From CAJXNP01 sp050305935 (lineage in GTDB: Bacteria > Bacteroidota > Bacteroidia > Cytophagales > Cyclobacteriaceae): DNA of 18,846 nt. Each line of letters begins with the position of its first letter. Position 1 is the stretch's first letter. The notes under the pieces were generated by a model that was given only the letters and a program-made list of their open reading frames with translations, was not told where the DNA came from and did no database searches. Location: positions 1-18,846 of the forward strand of contig JBNLGG010000074.1 in NCBI GenBank assembly GCA_050305935.1, read 5' to 3'. This document shows positions 8,287 through 15,122 of the stretch, in pieces. Both the position numbers and the translations under genes were made by a program.

Positions 8287-9087
8287 CTAAAACTCCAGGC
8301 CGAACACCAGCACCCTGTTTACGATCAATGCAAAAAGCGCGAAGAGGATCAGTAGATACGATAGATCATTGATATTCTTTGCATGCGTAAGAGGAAGAAC
8401 ATCTTTAGCCGTAACGAGCTTGCCAAAGGTCATGAACAAAGAAAAAGGTAACATGAGTGAAGGAAGAATGCTCACAATATGAGGGATGGGAAACTGGACA
8501 AGTGTAGTCACAGGTATTCCGATAAAAAGTGGATACATGATGAGCGACTTGGTCCACCCGGACCTTTTTAACTTCTCATTTGAGGCAATTTCTTCGGCAA
8601 TAAATAGTTCAAAACCTTTGTAAATCCTCAATAGAAAGACAATTGCTATCCCCAAGCCAATTACTGCTGCCAGGAGTTGCCATATAATTGGGATTTCCAA
8701 AAGGCTAAATATTTTACCCGTATCGCCAGCCGCAATAAATGGAGCGATCATCAGGTATCCTAAAAAACCAAGAATGCTCTTTATGCCCAGCCAAAAGGTA
8801 AAAAGTGAAAGGTAGGAATTACTGAACCATTTATAGATATAGATAAACAGGATTCCGGTTAGTATCGAAATAACAGGTCCTCCGGCAGGTACCATGATGG
8901 AAGCAAAAAAGCTTTCATCTCCACTCGATTCCACATAATTGTGATAAAGGCAGGACTTCAAATCCAGACTTAGCGCGGTGAGGAAATGTCCGGACTCATG
9001 GATAATCGTTGAGAAGATGGAAGCAGAGCAATACGCCAGGATTGAATTTATAGTAACAAATCGAAGACTCATTGGCTGGTCGGTCAT
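8287..9087 (-). CDS. Putative intramembrane metalloprotease, M50-like, with HExxH
   Basis: This 266-residue protein is strongly hydrophobic, with about six or seven membrane segments and no other domain. In the first segment His30-Glu31-Ser-Gly-His34 forms an HExxH zinc-binding motif (context STIIHESGHFLTAL). AGGPV near residues 68-72 recalls the AGP motif of M50 proteases, and Asp122 in GDTGKI could be the third zinc ligand in place of the usual NxxPxxxxDG motif. The architecture suggests a site-2-protease-like or simplified M50B-type enzyme, but it lacks a PDZ domain, and the third-ligand assignment is my inference. The start is ATG 9087; ATG 9072 is an alternative. It stands alone, downstream of the nrt operon terminator on the same strand. 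The substrate is unknown. Confidence 0.7.
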   Translation of the reverse strand: MTDQPMSLRFVTINSILAYCSASIFSTIIHESGHFLTALSLDLKSCLYHNYVESSGDESFFASIMVPAGGPVISILTGILFIYIYKWFSNSYLSLFTFWLGIKSILGFLGYLMIAPFIAAGDTGKIFSLLEIPIIWQLLAAVIGLGIAIVFLLRIYKGFELFIAEEIASNEKLKRSGWTKSLIMYPLFIGIPVTTLVQFPIPHIVSILPSLMLPFSLFMTFGKLVTAKDVLPLTHAKNINDLSYLLILFALFALIVNRVLVFGLEF

Positions 9088-9131
9088 TGAAATTCACTTG
9101 TCTCAATATAGCCAATTTTAGCATTGGATAG

Positions 9132-9170
9132 AAAAAAAAGGCACCCAGCGCACTGCTGCCACCGGATGCC
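9132..9170 (-). terminator. Intrinsic terminator of the nrt operon
   Basis: Read leftward, a stem GGCATCC / GGGTGCC (9164-9170 with 9140-9146, one G-U pair) with a 17-base loop is followed directly by eight T residues (9132-9139). It lies 23 bases past the stop codon of the last ATPase gene and ahead of the metalloprotease gene, so it separates these transcription units. Confidence 0.8.
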
Positions 9171-9193
9171 TGTGAATCTAAGTCTGAATTAAT

Positions 9194-10012
9194 CTAATGT
9201 TCGAGGAAGTTGATCAAATGGCCCCGGTAGTGATAGTAGTCGGGATGTTCTATCACTTCCCGACGCGTTCTTGGTCTTTCGAGAGGAATTTCTAGAATAT
9301 CACCCACCTGGGCGCGAGGCCCTGAGGTCATCATGATCACTCTGTCTGCAAGAAATATAGATTCATCCACATCATGGGTAATTGCGATAGCCGTGATGTT
9401 TTCTTTATTCCAAACCTCCAGCAATACATCCTGAAGCTCCGCCCTGGTGAGCGAGTCCAGCATGCCGAATGGCTCGTCTAACAATAATATCTTTGGTTTC
9501 AATGCAAATGCCCGCGCAATGCCCACACGCTGCTGCATGCCCTGGCTTAATTCGGAAGCTTTTTTGTTGAACGAATCGCCGAGCCCCACTTTATCCAGGT
9601 AATACTTGCAGATTTCCAGGCGTTCTGCTTTTGTGCCATGTGGAAATACTTGTTCTACTCCAAGTAGTACATTTTCCAGGGCCGTCATCCAGGGAAACAG
9701 ACTGGGTGATTGGAACACCACGCCGCGGTCAGGGCCGGGCTTGGTGATCGGGATTCCGTCGAGCAAAATTTCCCCTCCGGAAATTTCATTTAGCCCGGCA
9801 ATCATCGTCAGCAGTGTGGATTTACCACAGCCCGAATGACCAATGATGGAAATGAATTCCTGTTTTTTTACCTGGAGGTTTAAGCCATCCAGCACCACGT
9901 AGTCGCCTTTGGGGGTAGGGTAGATCTTTGTCAGGGCTTTTATGTCAAGCATCACATCTTTTGGCTTAAACCTTGCCATGGATGGTGCTTCATTTATTTC
10001 TGTTGCGCTCAT
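9194..10012 (-). CDS. nrtD: Nitrate/nitrite ABC transporter ATP-binding protein (NrtD-like)
   Basis: The 272-residue ABC ATPase has all canonical elements: Walker A GHSGCGKST (residues 58-66), Q-loop VVFQSPSLFPW, signature LSQGMQQRVGIARA, Walker B ILLLDEPFG, D-loop MLDS and H-loop ITHDVDE. The sequence type (PGPDRGVVFQSP, ITHDVDESIFLADRVIMM) is that of the nitrate/sulfonate/bicarbonate importer group, nearest NrtD. It has a roughly 20-residue N-terminal extension before the ABC domain. It is the last gene of the leftward operon, 11 bases after the other ATPase gene, which suggests the two form a heterodimer under the NrtB permease. Its intact catalytic motifs contrast with the altered H-loop of the partner. 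Nitrate as substrate is inferred from NrtA and from nirBD in the same stretch. Confidence 0.9.
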   Translation of the reverse strand: MSATEINEAPSMARFKPKDVMLDIKALTKIYPTPKGDYVVLDGLNLQVKKQEFISIIGHSGCGKSTLLTMIAGLNEISGGEILLDGIPITKPGPDRGVVFQSPSLFPWMTALENVLLGVEQVFPHGTKAERLEICKYYLDKVGLGDSFNKKASELSQGMQQRVGIARAFALKPKILLLDEPFGMLDSLTRAELQDVLLEVWNKENITAIAITHDVDESIFLADRVIMMTSGPRAQVGDILEIPLERPRTRREVIEHPDYYHYRGHLINFLEH

Positions 10013-10023
10013 TTCTTTGTCTT

Positions 10024-10905
10024 TTAGAAGTATTTAACCTTGTCTTCCTCTTTTCTTTTCCTGAATATTTTGCCCGGCATAACAGGTTTCAACTCAGGAA
10101 GACGATAGTTTGTTGTTTTGTTGGCTTTTGATTCAGAACCCATGTCCATCAGGTATTCGATGATGTCGTTCCTGGTTTTCTTAAATTCATCATTGTCGTT
10201 AAGTTCTGTTTTGTCCCTGGGCCTTTCGATATCAATCTTGAATTCTGGTCCGAGCGTGGCGTTAGGCCCGGTAGTGAGCGGAATAATCCTGTCGGCCATT
10301 AAGATCCCTTCATCCACATCGTTTGTGATGAGCAGGGCAGTACGCTTGTCCTCACTCCAGATCTTAATGATCTCATCCTGAAGTGTTCCTCTTGTTAAAG
10401 CATCCAATGCACTTAAAGGCTCATCCATTAGCAGCATCTCCGGGTTCATCGCTAAAGCTCTGGCCACAGACACCCGCTGGCGCATTCCACCGGAAAGTTC
10501 GGCGGGCCTTTTTTGCATAGCTGGTAACAAGTTTACCATCCGGATGTATTTTTTGGTATGCTCGTCTTTCTTCTTTTTATCCCAGCCAGGATACTTTTCA
10601 TTGACTGCCAGCGCTACATTCTGATATACAGTAAACCAGGGCAGCAATGAATAATTCTGAAATACGACACCTCTTTCGTGGCTGGTCCCGGTAATAGGTT
10701 TGTCTTTAAACAATATTTCCCCTTCGTCTGGCGAAAGAAGCCCGGCCATCATTTTTACCAGGGTGGTCTTTCCGCTACCGGTAAAACCTACGATGGCCAC
10801 AAACTCTCCTTCTTCGATGCTCAGGTTTATGTTCTTCAGTACCTCGGTTCTGAGTTTTCCTTCCCCAAAACCTTTCGATACATTTTTTAATTCCAATAAA
10901 GCCAT
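10024..10905 (-). CDS. Nitrate-type ABC transporter ATPase with Asn in the H-loop (NrtC-position subunit)
   Basis: This 293-residue ABC ATPase has Walker A GFTGSGKTT (residues 40-48), Q-loop VVFQNYSLLPW, signature LSGGMRQRVSVARA, Walker B MLLMDEPLS and D-loop ALD. The switch region reads ITNDVDE: Asn195 (codon AAC, 10321-10323) replaces the H-loop histidine that contacts the ATP gamma-phosphate. A heterodimer with the canonical ATPase encoded next would therefore have one altered ATP site. In cyanobacterial systems this position is held by NrtC, whose C-terminus carries a NrtA-like regulatory domain. Here only a basic tail of about 55 residues follows (containing KIFRKRKEEDK), so that domain is absent. 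The gene lies 172 bases after the nrtB stop, an unusually long gap for this operon. Confidence 0.88.
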   Translation of the reverse strand: MALLELKNVSKGFGEGKLRTEVLKNINLSIEEGEFVAIVGFTGSGKTTLVKMMAGLLSPDEGEILFKDKPITGTSHERGVVFQNYSLLPWFTVYQNVALAVNEKYPGWDKKKKDEHTKKYIRMVNLLPAMQKRPAELSGGMRQRVSVARALAMNPEMLLMDEPLSALDALTRGTLQDEIIKIWSEDKRTALLITNDVDEGILMADRIIPLTTGPNATLGPEFKIDIERPRDKTELNDNDEFKKTRNDIIEYLMDMGSESKANKTTNYRLPELKPVMPGKIFRKRKEEDKVKYF

Positions 10906-10939
10906 TTCTTTTCAGTTAAAAGTTTTTAATGTGGGCGGA

Positions 10940-11076
10940 GGGCAGAGAGCATGGAGCGAAGAGTTGAGTACGATAACAAGTTTACGTCCTGTCGCTACTT
11001 TGAAACACTCATTTTTTTTTGTAATCCTGAAGCTTTCTTACCGCCTTCCTTCCTCTCTGCTCTCCGCTCTCTGCCC
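10940..11076. repeat. Purine-rich inverted repeat in the nrtB-ATPase gap
   Basis: GGGCAGAGAGC (10940-10950) recurs as its exact reverse complement at 11066-11076. The similarity continues imperfectly into GGAGCGAAGAG on one side and GGAGAGCAGAGAG on the other, so the arms are about 24 bases long. The right arm begins two bases from the nrtB stop; the left arm ends about 35 bases before the ATPase ATG. The arms enclose 115 bases without a credible gene, including a run of ten T residues. It may be an interspersed, MITE-like or extragenic repeat inserted into the operon, or a long mRNA hairpin tuning expression between permease and ATPase genes. Confidence 0.55.
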
Positions 11077-11077
11077 C

Positions 11078-12097
11078 CTACGCTACCACGTTTTTGTCGA
11101 AACTCACCAGCTTCTGTAGTTCCACCATGATCCTGTCAAGGAAGAATCCAATGATTCCCACGGTGAATACTGCCACCATGATCCTGGCGAGCGACTGGCT
11201 GCTTCCATTTTGAAATTCATCCCAAACAAACTTACCGAGGCCCGGGTTTTGCGCAAGCATTTCTGCAGCGATGAGCACCATCCATCCCACACCAAGTGAA
11301 ATTCTCAATCCGGTGAAGATCAAAGGTAACGTGGCCGGTAGCACAATTTTGAATGTCTTTTTTGCTGGCGAAAGCTGAAGTACTTTTGCCACATTGATGT
11401 AGTCTTCATTTACGGACGATACACCCAGGGCGGTATTGATCAAGGTCGCCCAAAGTGAGCAGAGTGACACGGTGATCGCTGATATGATAAAAGACTTTTC
11501 CAACCATCCGTCGTTGGTGACATACACAGCGCTGACGATCATGGTTACGATGGGCAGCCAGGCCAATGGCGATACGGGTTTAAATATCTGGATTAAGGGG
11601 TTAAATGCCTGCATAAATTTTTTGCTCAATCCGCAAACGATGCCAATGGGAAGGGCAATAATGGTGGCAATGAGGAAGCCCATGAATACTGTTTTAAGAC
11701 TGGTGAATATCTGGTCGAGGTAGGTGGGTTTGCCAGTATAGTCAATAATCCGAACATTGGCGGCGGGATTTTTTGCAAGCAAGGCTTCGTTTCGCACCTC
11801 CTGCCTTGCGTAGAAGGCTTCAGCCTTTGCGCGCTCATCTACATGCTCCAGCCAAAGCGCCTTGGTTTGTTCCCAGACCATTGCCGGTCCCGGCACTACT
11901 CCCAGGCTGGTTTCAATTTGCATGGCGCTAAAATGCCATGCAAACAGGAAAGTTATAATGGCAATCACAGGGACACCAATAGTCCCCCAAATTTCTTTTA
12001 ATTGTTCCCATACCTGATCGCCTGAAATGAGTTTCACGAAGGGAATTCCCCATTTCATTCCGGTGGCGCTAAAAAACTTTATGGCTATCGCTTTCAT
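11078..12097 (-). CDS. nrtB: Nitrate/nitrite ABC transporter permease (NrtB-like)
   Basis: The 339-residue protein is a BPD-type inner-membrane permease. One membrane segment (near residues 39-58, VPVIAIITFLFAWHF) precedes a hydrophilic stretch of about 70 residues rich in charged residues (KAEAFYARQEVRNEALLAKN). The conserved permease core then starts at YLDQIFTSLKTVFMG and has five further segments. The cytoplasmic EAA-type loop that docks on the ATPases is seen as NVAKVLQLSPAKKTFKIVLP followed by ATLPLIFTGLR. The remaining features (GWMVLIAAEM, GLGKFVWDE) are typical of the NrtB/SsuC/TauC group. The start is ATG 12097. It follows nrtA after 75 bases that include a terminator-like hairpin, and is separated from the ATPase genes by the repeat-bearing 172-base gap. 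Confidence 0.92.
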   Translation of the reverse strand: MKAIAIKFFSATGMKWGIPFVKLISGDQVWEQLKEIWGTIGVPVIAIITFLFAWHFSAMQIETSLGVVPGPAMVWEQTKALWLEHVDERAKAEAFYARQEVRNEALLAKNPAANVRIIDYTGKPTYLDQIFTSLKTVFMGFLIATIIALPIGIVCGLSKKFMQAFNPLIQIFKPVSPLAWLPIVTMIVSAVYVTNDGWLEKSFIISAITVSLCSLWATLINTALGVSSVNEDYINVAKVLQLSPAKKTFKIVLPATLPLIFTGLRISLGVGWMVLIAAEMLAQNPGLGKFVWDEFQNGSSQSLARIMVAVFTVGIIGFFLDRIMVELQKLVSFDKNVVA

Positions 12098-12129
12098 AAT
12101 GTTTTGTTTTTTTATCTGATTTATTGTTT

Positions 12130-12159
12130 AAAAAAATGGTGGGGAGGGTACTCCCCACC
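12130..12159 (-). terminator. Terminator-like hairpin between nrtA and nrtB
   Basis: Read leftward, a perfect 8-bp GC-rich stem GGTGGGGA / TCCCCACC (12152-12159 with 12138-12145) with a 6-base loop is followed by A and seven T residues. It has all parts of an intrinsic terminator and lies 14 bases past the nrtA stop, inside the operon. Partial read-through would give more binding protein than permease, as is common in ABC importer operons. Confidence 0.75.
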
Positions 12160-12172
12160 TTTGTCCAACTTA

Positions 12173-13570
12173 TTACTGTGCGGGATCCTTTAATCCTACA
12201 CTAAACTTGTTAATATAACCTATGGGATCTTTTGCGTCGTAAACAATGCCATCTATAAAATCTCCGGTAGGCGCCTTGTAGCCATCTGTTGTCGGGATTT
12301 CTGAGGCATCTAAGTGTCCTTCTTCTACCAGTTTGTTGGCAGCTTCCAGCCATACTTCGGGCAGATAAATTTTCTTAGCCGTTTCAGCATACCATTCTGC
12401 TGATTTTGGTTCGGTGATCTGTCCCCATCTTCTCATTTGTGTCAGGAACCAAATGCAATCGCTGTAATAGGGGTAAGTAGCGTGATAGCGGAAGAATACA
12501 TTGAAGTCCGGCATCGCACGCTTGTCACCTTTTTCAAATTCAAAAGTACCTGTCATTGAATTCGCGATTACATCGAAGTCAGCACCTACATATTCAGGCC
12601 TTGAAAGGATTTCCACTGCTTCTTTTCTGTTTGCACCATCGTTTTCATCCAGCCATTTTCCTGCCCTGATTAGCGCTTTTGTGATAGCAACCAACGTCTT
12701 TGGATTGGCATCTGCCCATGCTTTGCTTACTCCAAATACTTTTTCGGGATTGTTTTTCCAGATGTCGTAGTTAGTAGTAACAGGCACACCAATTCCTTTA
12801 AATACCGCCTGCTGGTTCCATGGTTCTCCCACGCAGTAGCCTAAGATGGTTCCTGCTTCCAGTGTAGCGGGCATTTGTGGTGGAGGAGTAACCGATAAAA
12901 GAACATCTGCGTCAGTCGTTCCAGTAATATCAGACTCAGTATAGTAGCCCGGAGAGATTCCTGCAGCCGCCAGCCAGTACCTGATCTCGTAGTTGTGAGT
13001 GGATACCGGGAATACCATGCCCATATTGAATGGCTTTCCGGAGGATTTGAATTCCTGGATTACCGGTTTTAAAGCATCTGCTTTGATCGGGTGAACCGGT
13101 TTGCCACCTTTCATCGGCACATTGGGTTTCATTTTAGACCAGATATCGTTGGAGACGGTGATGCCATTGCCATTGAGGTCCATGCTGAATGGTGTAACAA
13201 TGTCCGCCTGTGTACCGAATCCAATTGTGGCCCCAATCGGTTGGCCGGAAAGCATGTGCGCTCCATCCAATTCACCGGAAATTACTCTGTCAAGAAGCAC
13301 TTTCCAGTTGGCTTGAGCCTCCAGTGTCACATACAATCCCTCGTCTTCAAAGAAGCCTTTTTCTTTGGCGATGGCAAGCGGAGCCATGTCTGTAAGCTTA
13401 ATGAAGCCGAATTTCAATTCTATTTTTTCCAACTCGTCGGGCAATGCCGCCGGGGCTTCGGTGTCTGACGATTGCGATTGGGATTTTGTGCCACACGACT
13501 GAAGCATCCAGCTTGTGAAGATCATCAGGCATGTGAACAATGCGTATTTTGTAATTATTTTCTTCTTCAT
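12173..13570 (-). CDS. nrtA: Nitrate/nitrite ABC transporter substrate-binding lipoprotein (NrtA-like)
   Basis: The 465-residue protein starts with a basic N-region and hydrophobic core ending in the lipobox LQSC (Cys26), so it is a lipid-anchored envelope protein. A Ser/Gln-rich linker follows. The mature part is a periplasmic-binding fold of the NrtA/CmpA group: ELKFGFIKLTDMAPLAIAKEKGFFEDEGL, DGAHMLSGQPIGATIG, CVGEPWNQQAVFKGIG and the C-terminal FRYHATYPYYSDCIWFLTQM are hallmarks. Length fits the family. CmpA (bicarbonate) is the main alternative; linkage with nirBD and a NarXL-like pair favours nitrate or nitrite. It begins 21 bases after the porin-like gene and is followed by a strong hairpin before nrtB, which would favour high expression of this gene. 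Confidence 0.92.
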   Translation of the reverse strand: MKKKIITKYALFTCLMIFTSWMLQSCGTKSQSQSSDTEAPAALPDELEKIELKFGFIKLTDMAPLAIAKEKGFFEDEGLYVTLEAQANWKVLLDRVISGELDGAHMLSGQPIGATIGFGTQADIVTPFSMDLNGNGITVSNDIWSKMKPNVPMKGGKPVHPIKADALKPVIQEFKSSGKPFNMGMVFPVSTHNYEIRYWLAAAGISPGYYTESDITGTTDADVLLSVTPPPQMPATLEAGTILGYCVGEPWNQQAVFKGIGVPVTTNYDIWKNNPEKVFGVSKAWADANPKTLVAITKALIRAGKWLDENDGANRKEAVEILSRPEYVGADFDVIANSMTGTFEFEKGDKRAMPDFNVFFRYHATYPYYSDCIWFLTQMRRWGQITEPKSAEWYAETAKKIYLPEVWLEAANKLVEEGHLDASEIPTTDGYKAPTGDFIDGIVYDAKDPIGYINKFSVGLKDPAQ

Positions 13571-13591
13571 GATTTCTTTGAATTAATCGAA

Positions 13592-14872
13592 TTAGTTTGA
13601 CTTGGTGGTGAATAATGTCGGCTTAAAGGTGAACATAGCCCATGCCCATGAGGCGTTTTTGCTGGGGTCAGCTGAACCTTTGATCGCTTCCATTGACTCG
13701 GTGTAAAACATTTGTGAATATCCCAGTTTAAAGTTGACATCAGGTGCTACATTTAGATTGTATACCAGGTCTAATTCAGTACCGAGGGCGGAAGAATAGT
13801 CTGAGCCTGATTCATTGACACCCACTTTAGATCCCGACATAAACTGGTGAAGGTTTGCCAGTAAAGCAGACTTACTTCCTGTTTTGATTTTCGTTTTAAG
13901 ATACACATCTACCAGTCCCTTGTTACCGTGGCCGTTACCTACGTAGAAGTAGTCCATAAACCCGTAGAACTTGTGGTTTGTGCCATACATTGGGTTAAAA
14001 GCCTCCACTTTTTCTGTATCTGATTTGTCACCTGACAGGTAGTCAAAACCAACAGTGAGGGAAGCGGGCTTGGTGGCAAAGAATGTGGCGTTTAAGGTGG
14101 CCATGTAAGCACTAATGTCCCTTGCTCCGCCGTCCTTACCGGTTTGGTAGTACAGTTCATATTCTAAACCGACACCGCCCAGTTTTTTAGTTCCATACAG
14201 GCCAAGGGTTTGGGAAAAATTAACACTTGAATCGGCAGCCTGAAGGCCATTGTTCAATAAAAGCAGGGATAATTTTGACTTTTCCCAATCTTTATGGTAC
14301 CAGGCATATTGCATGGTCTTGTAGTTTGCTACTCCTGAATAGTAGGTAGAGGCTAGCTTTCCATATTCGGGAGTGTTTGCGTCCTGGTTAAAAGCAGCTC
14401 CAAGATGCAGCGCTGAGCTTTCACCCTTGTACACATATTTTACCAGATCGTGGGAACGGCCCTGCTGTGCCCAGCCAAGGTTTCCTAAAAACCGGGCGTT
14501 GTCGTAATCCAGAGCCATTCTACCTACTGCAATAGAATGATTGCTGTTTATTTTATAAGCCGCCCATGCTTCGTACATATTGCTCAAAGACGGATCAGTT
14601 TTATAAATCTGGCTGACTGCCCCCCAAGTCCTGACGTCCTGTAAAGACACAAAGACGTCGAATTTCTCTGATTCAAATTTTGCATTGATCCTTGTTCTTT
14701 GTTCGATAAAGAAAGCTGGATCCAAAGCGCTTTCAAGGGGCTTTTTGAAACCGTGTCGGTATTCTGCCCTGGGCCTGATTTCTGCTGACAGTGTGAACTG
14801 TGCTGATGCATGGTCGCTACAAATTATTCCTATAAAAAGTGCGACTACTAATGTTTTTAACCATTTATCCAT
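13592..14872 (-). CDS. Outer-membrane beta-barrel, alginate-export-family porin, first gene of nrt operon
   Basis: The 426-residue protein has a signal peptide (hydrophobic core LVVALFIGIIC, likely cleavage after ASA at residue 24) and then alternating amphipathic strands rich in aromatic residues, as expected for an outer-membrane barrel. Opening features such as EIRPRAEYRHG, EQRTRINAKFES, VFVSLQDVRTWG and the GRMALDYDNARFLGN block resemble alginate-export (AlgE-like) porin families. No alginate genes are nearby. Its place at the head of the nrtAB-ATPase operon, 21 bases before nrtA, suggests it is the outer-membrane route for nitrate/nitrite to reach the lipoprotein. This role is inferred from context. 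The start is ATG 14872, about 20 bases downstream of an array of TACGTA boxes. Confidence 0.82.
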   Translation of the reverse strand: MDKWLKTLVVALFIGIICSDHASAQFTLSAEIRPRAEYRHGFKKPLESALDPAFFIEQRTRINAKFESEKFDVFVSLQDVRTWGAVSQIYKTDPSLSNMYEAWAAYKINSNHSIAVGRMALDYDNARFLGNLGWAQQGRSHDLVKYVYKGESSALHLGAAFNQDANTPEYGKLASTYYSGVANYKTMQYAWYHKDWEKSKLSLLLLNNGLQAADSSVNFSQTLGLYGTKKLGGVGLEYELYYQTGKDGGARDISAYMATLNATFFATKPASLTVGFDYLSGDKSDTEKVEAFNPMYGTNHKFYGFMDYFYVGNGHGNKGLVDVYLKTKIKTGSKSALLANLHQFMSGSKVGVNESGSDYSSALGTELDLVYNLNVAPDVNFKLGYSQMFYTESMEAIKGSADPSKNASWAWAMFTFKPTLFTTKSN

Positions 14873-14894
14873 GAGTAAAAGTTTTTGATGGGTT

Positions 14895-15059
14895 TACGTA
14901 TAATTACTTAATGTTTTAAATTTAGATACGTAAACATACGCACTAACTACGTATTTATCAAATTAAGATACGTAAAAATACGTAAAAAAATACGTAAAAA
15001 TTGGTGAGTTCAGGGCAAACACCTGATTATCAGAAACATGAGTTTATTGGAAATACGTA
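14895..15059. promoter_or_regulatory. Helically phased TACGTA operator array upstream of the porin/nrt operon
   Basis: TACGTA occurs at 14895, 14927, 14948, 14969, 14979, 14991 and 15054, with one-mismatch copies TACTTA at 14905 and TACGCA at 14937. Offsets from the first are 0, 10, 32, 42, 53, 74, 84, 96 and 159, each within 1.5 of a multiple of 10.5. All copies therefore face the same side of the helix. The common context is A/T before and A-rich after the hexamer. The region lies between the NarL-like gene and the porin gene. I infer cooperative binding by a regulator, most simply the NarL-like protein. The E. coli NarL heptamer (TACYYMT) shares only the leading TAC, so the match is not direct. 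Confidence 0.65.
14931..14962 (-). promoter_or_regulatory. Candidate Bacteroidota-type promoter for the nrt operon
   Basis: Read leftward, TTTG (14959-14962) and TATGTTTA (14931-14938) are separated by 20 bases, resembling the Bacteroidota TTTG / TAnnTTTG pair with one mismatch in the last base. Transcription would start near 14926. The TACGTA boxes at 14969, 14979 and 14991 would then sit at about -45, -55 and -67, good places for an activator. The spacer is AT-rich, so a chance match is possible. Confidence 0.35.
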
Positions 15060-15122
15060 GAAAATTCCGATGGGTGGAACCTGACCTGATTAGAAGGAAT
15101 GGCTAACAGGATGGGGTTGCAA

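Noticed and set aside
9112..9127. Small hairpin CCAAT/ATTGG upstream of the metalloprotease gene
   Set aside because: Only five AT-rich pairs, no T-run and no known operator; chance level.
10700..11119. Rightward open frame of about 139 codons antisense to the ATPase start and across the nrtB gap
   Set aside because: It runs antisense to well-supported nrt genes and through the inverted-repeat arms, with low-complexity Ser/Leu/Pro content; no recognisable domain.
12173..13570. Bicarbonate (CmpA) or taurine/sulfonate binding protein
   Set aside because: The protein is of the NrtA/CmpA type, but linkage to nirBD and a NarX-like sensor favours nitrate/nitrite; no carbon-concentrating or sulfonate genes are present.
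14998..15027. Intrinsic terminator after the NarL-like gene
   Set aside because: Read leftward there is a short TCAGG/CCTGA or GGTG/CACC stem before AATTTTT, but stems are 4-5 bp and alternatives compete; too weak to call.
14895..15059. CRISPR-like array from regularly spaced repeats
   Set aside because: The repeated unit is only 6 bases with 4-26 base gaps (one of 57); there is no long direct repeat, unique spacers or cas gene. Operator array fits better.
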